Shown: positions 59,926 to 64,000 of the stretch, piece by piece
How positions within the stretch are numbered: the first letter of the stretch is position 1
How the letters are laid out: the number at the start of each line of letters is the position of its first letter
Assembly (NCBI RefSeq): GCF_964340395.1
Contig: NC_135549.1
Location: 11,176,342 to 11,240,341 of the forward strand
Direction of reading: 5' to 3'
Source of the DNA: Glandiceps talaboti
Lineage: Eukaryota > Hemichordata > Enteropneusta > Spengelidae
DNA: 64,000 nt
Position numbers and translations under genes: made by a program
Notes under the pieces: model-generated
The model's database searches: none
The model's input: the letters and a program-made list of their open reading frames with translations, nothing else
Told to the model about the DNA's origin: nothing

Positions 59926-62095
59926 CATTTTGTCAAAACAAGATGCAATTAACAGTTTCAAACAAAATGATACTTGCTAGATTTCGAAACGTGCTCACAA
60001 AGCGTAGAGCTGACATGGTTCGTATTAGTTTTGTTACAACAAATAACCTCATACGGTAGTTTAGATAGTTAAAGATGTATAATCCGCTCAGGCTTTCTGT
60101 GGTTTTACCAGGTAAAATTCGTTATACTCAAGCAATTTTGATGACATACAGTCGAAAAGGTCGCTGTATAAACAACAAAATAGACACGTATAAATAGGTG
60201 CACCTGTAAGCAAATAATCAGTTATGGAAATCGCAATTTTCTTGTACAAACATATGTTCACCATTTACGTTCTAGCTAAATCGTACACAGGCAGAGGTGA
60301 CATCCACGCTTCTATGCATTTGTATAGGCAGCTTCACGAATGATGATCGACCAGTATGGTTTGCCCGTTCCATTTTAATCCAAGACATGCTTTGAAAGTT
60401 CAGTACAGTTCTCGTAACTCTTAAACATATAAGTATGAACGAATCCGTGTAGATAAACATTTAACGCACTTTGAAATTGTTTTCTGTTAAACCGAGAGTT
60501 GTTGAATGTCCTTATTATCCGTCTTAACATTGGTACCAAGTCTGTAGATTATGTTAGTGACAAGACATTTGTCTTCAGGGGGGGGACACGCATCTTTGTT
60601 TCGTCAGCTATGGGCTACACATTCCACGCTAAGTTTGGACATGTATGATGTTTAGTACTTGCATTTCATCAATTACCTACAATGTATTAAAACTTAATGA
60701 ACTTTAAAATATTATCAAATTTAATATTACAAGATCAAAAAGGTTAATTGCTATGATCGTTTACATTTTTCATCTCTAAAGGCACATTAAATATTTAATC
60801 AAGGTTCATCAAATAAACCTGCGTAGTGGTGATGCACAGTAAAAAGACTCAGTATGACTTTACCTGAGATGGTACAATTACGTACCCTGTACGAATTCCG
60901 CTGACAATGTAGGAGGCAATTACTGTATAGAACCCATTCACAATATATCGTCACAGCACAACCTCCTCCTTATACTAATCAAATACAGACGGACTAAACA
61001 TAACTGGATTAAACGTTTGAACCATTAGGACACTGGAAGACTGTCTGATTTTATTAACAATGGGAATACTCTCTCGTGAATGAACAACTGCGAGTCAGCG
61101 ACAAATATAACGAATGGACGCAATACGATCGAATTCCTCATTTCAACTCCTCATTTGCCAAGGCAATGTAATTCACTGCTATACTGTTATAGAATGGATA
61201 ACCTGTATGTGACGAAAATGATATCATGCAGGGACCATACAACTTCTTATACTTAGTACAGACTTTAGCATATTTAAGTTTCGTACGATTAAAAAAAATG
61301 AAATATACCTTGAACAGATTGAATCTCACATGACAAACATTGGTGTTTGAAAAGACTGACATGAAATTATCTCCCAACTGACACTTGTAAATGATCACAT
61401 GGTAGATGTGTATATGCAATCGAAGAATACAATATATGGTCATTTGTCAAGACACTAGCGATTATACCTTATAAAGGCGCAAAATCAACTATATTGGGTT
61501 GATTATTACATATTGGGGTGATACAGCTTCTCTGAAATCGCAAGTAATTGTAGGTGATGCAAAATTATCATGAAATGATTCTTTAGAACCCCTAGTATAG
61601 TGTGTGAACATGTCTATATTTTCTGGAGTGGCATTCCCCTTTAATGTATGTACCAAATTATATTGAACTTGAAGTATGCATTCCAAACATGTAGCCTAAC
61701 TACTAAAAATCATTAGTTATGCAAATGACTAATTAATACTCATAGGATATTTACCAAAATCTAATGAGTTTTTGTCATTACTATAATTACGGAAAATGTG
61801 TGGCAGGTTTCATTAGAAGCGATGAAGCAGTTTTTGAGATATTTTGTCCACAGAGACAGTCAAATACACATACAGACACACGGTCCGACATAAATATAAC
61901 ATAACCTTCCCTTTTATGGGAAGTAAATGGCACCTTGTAGAAAATAATAAGAAGTAATAATAAAACTTTAAAAATAAAACAAAAATAAAATACGAGGCCG
62001 ATTTCAAATCCCTCTGGTACTGTAACATTTAACGACTCCGTCCATGCATAGAAAGGTTGCTTGTAATTTGTGTCGTGAGCGGGAGGGCACTTTTT
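59926..62095 (+). repeat. Unit 1 of a ~2.17-kb direct tandem duplication
   Basis: From CATTTTGTCAAAACAAGATG at 59926 it matches 62096 onward for about 1.9 kb, with few substitutions. Differences include a G-run (9 here, about 14 in unit 2), about 31 extra bases near 61490-61520, and small indels near 61290. The unit's right third contains a GGAAGGTTATG-family element. No coding exon recognised; the - strand frame repeated in both units (61138-61443 and 63410-63640) is only the duplication. Confidence 0.93.
61620..61925 (+). mobile_element. GGAAGGTTATG-family element inside unit 1
   Basis: One core unit (TACCAAATTATATTGAACTT, ATCATTAGTTATGCAAATGA), TCTAATGAG, AATGTGTGGCAGGTTTCATT, AGTTTTTGAGATATTTTGTC, a degenerate CAGA/CACA stretch, and the end motif CATAACCTTCCCTTTTATGG. 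Same orientation and order as 23.2-23.96 kb; reverse of 12.74-13.24 kb. Confidence 0.7.
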
Positions 62096-64000
62096 CATTT
62101 TGTCAAAACAAGATGCAATTAACAGTTTCAAACAAAATGATACTTGCTAGATTTCGAAACGTGCTCACAAAGCGTAGAGCTGACATGGTTCGTATTAGTT
62201 TTGTTACAACAAATAACCTCATACGGTAGTTTAGATAGTTAAAGATGTATAATCCGCACAGTCTTTCTGTGGTTTTACCAGGTAAAATTCGTTATACTCA
62301 AGCAATTTTGATGACATACAGTCGAAAAGGTCGCTGTATAAACAACAAAATAGACACGTATAAATAGGTGCACCTGTAAGCAAATAATCAGTTTTGGAAA
62401 TCGCAATTTTCTTGTACAAACATATGTTCACCATTTACGTTCTAGCTAAATCGTACACAGGCAGAGGTGACATCCACGCTTCTATGCATTTGTATAGGCG
62501 GCTTCACGAATGACGATCGACCAGTATGGTTTGCCCATTCCATTTTAATCCAAGACATGTTTTGAAAGTTCAGTACAGTTCTCGTAACTCTTAAACATAT
62601 AAGTATGAACGAATTCGTGTAGATAAATATTTAACGCACTTTGAAATTGTTTTCTGTTAAACCGAGAGTTGTTGAATGTCCTTATTATCCGTCTTAACAT
62701 TGTCACCAAGTCTGTAGATTATGTTAGTGACAAGACATTTGTCTTCAGTGGGGGGGGGGGGGGGACACGCATCTTTGTTTCGTCAGCTATGGGCTACACA
62801 TTCCACGCTAAGTTTGGACATGTATGATGTTTAGTACTTGCATTTCATCAATTACCTACAATGTATTAAAACTTAATGAATTTGAAAATATTGTCAAATT
62901 TAATATTACAAGATCAAAAAGGTTAATTGCTATGATCGTTTACATTTTTCATCTCTAAAGGCACATTATATATTTAATCAAAAGGTTCATCAAATAAACC
63001 TGCGTAGTGGTGATGCTCAGTAAAAAGACTCAGTATGACTTTACCTGAGATGGTACAATTACGTACCCTGTACGAATTCCGCTGACAATGTAGGAGGCAA
63101 TTACTGTATAGAATCCATTCACAATATATCGTCACAGCACAACCTCCTCCTTATACTAATCAAATACAGACGGACTAAACATAACTAGATTAAACGTTTG
63201 AACCATTAGGACACTGGAAGACTGTCTGATTGTATTAACAATGGGAATACTCTCTCGTGAATGAACAACTGCGAGTCAGCGACAAATATAACGAATGGAC
63301 GCAATACGATCGAATTCCTCATTTCAACTCCTCATTTGCCAAGGCAATGTAATTCACTGCTATACTGTTATAGAATGGACCGGATAACCTGTATGTGACG
63401 AAAATGATATCATGCAGGGACCATACAACTTCTTATACTTAGCACAGACTTTAGCATATTTAAGTTTCGTACGATTAAAAAATTGAAATATAAGAGATAC
63501 ACCACCTTGAACAGATTGAATCTCACATGACAAATATTGGTGTTTGAAAAGACTGACATGAAATTATCTCCCAACTGAAACTTGTGAATGATCACAGGGT
63601 AGATGTGTAGATACAATCGAAGAATACAATATATGGTCATTTGTCAAGACACTAGCGATTATACCTTATAAAGGCGCAAAATCAACTTGATGCTTCTCTG
63701 AAATCGCAAGTACTTGTAGGTGATGCAAAATTATCATGAAACGATTCTTTAGAACCCCTAGTGTGTGAAAATGTCTATATTTCCTGGAGTGGCATTCCCC
63801 TTTAATGTATGTACCAAATTATATTGAACTTGAAGTATGCATTCCAAACATGTAGCCTAACTACTAAAAATCATTAGTTATGCAAATGACTAATTAATAC
63901 TCATAGGATATTTACCAAAATCTAATGAGTTGTTGTCATTAAAATAATTACGGAAAATGTGTGGCAGGTTTCATTAGAATCGATGAAGTAGTTTTTGAGA
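62096..64000 (+). repeat. Unit 2 of the ~2.17-kb tandem duplication, cut by the window end
   Basis: Continues to base 64000, which corresponds to about 61840 of unit 1, so roughly 255 bases of a full unit are missing. Whether more units follow cannot be seen. Confidence 0.93.
63795..64000 (+). mobile_element. GGAAGGTTATG-family element inside unit 2, truncated by window
   Basis: Same core unit and AATGTGTGGCAGGTTTCATT block as in unit 1; the CAGA run and end hairpin would lie beyond the window. Confidence 0.65.

Noticed and set aside
61138-63640. Repeated - strand frame (61138-61443 and 63410-63640) as a conserved gene pair
   Set aside because: Both lie at the same place in the tandem units; the frame is broken differently in each and similarity is explained by the DNA duplication.

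Overview
This looks like AT-rich, gene-poor genomic DNA from an invertebrate animal, probably marine; the species cannot be told from sequence alone. The case for a eukaryote is: no dense operons, GT-AG introns of a few hundred bases in the few recognisable coding pieces, AATAAA-type poly(A) signals, long microsatellites, and many short non-autonomous mobile elements. No rRNA, tRNA, CRISPR or bacterial feature was found. Nearly all long open frames are chance frames or microsatellite translations.

The one clearly recognisable protein locus is on the + strand at 42.5-45.7 kb: a matrix metalloproteinase (MMP) with a hemopexin propeller, read as five exons whose splice phases match inside each block. 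It holds a structural-zinc exon, a catalytic HExxHxxGxxH exon, and three exons for the end of blade 1 through blade 4. It is damaged twice: an in-frame TGA directly after the third zinc histidine, and a one-base frameshift in the last exon. I see no propeptide, signal peptide or start of blade 1. It reads as a decaying 5'-truncated copy, or a gene carrying assembly or allelic errors.

Other possible host coding DNA is weaker. On the - strand at 10.49-11.42 kb two phase-compatible exons and a poly(A) signal form the 3' end of an unidentified gene. At 15.1-16.0 kb two coding-like segments lie on opposite strands and share a short peptide and its DNA, inside a cluster of inverted MITE copies.

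The rest is repeats. At 4.38-6.91 kb is a 2.5-kb foldback element with two further hairpins nested inside long outer inverted repeats. Several families combine minisatellite core repeats, a TCTG/CAGA tetranucleotide run and a terminal hairpin, an architecture like the pearl/DINE-1/HINE class of Helitron relatives (7.5, 12.7, 23.3, 61.6 and 63.8 kb). A GGGTCGGGTAACCGG family occurs at 1, 9.0 and 39.2 kb, and its neighbouring roughly 115-bp arrays at 8.5 and 40.8 kb. There is an 0.88-kb TIR element at 13.24 kb, MITE hairpins at 16.0 and 50.8 kb, and a dead non-LTR reverse transcriptase fragment at 57.7-58.2 kb. The right end (59.93-64.0 kb) is a roughly 2.17-kb direct tandem duplication running off the window. 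Stretches such as 16.4-22.7, 28-35 and 36-39 kb hold nothing I can recognise.
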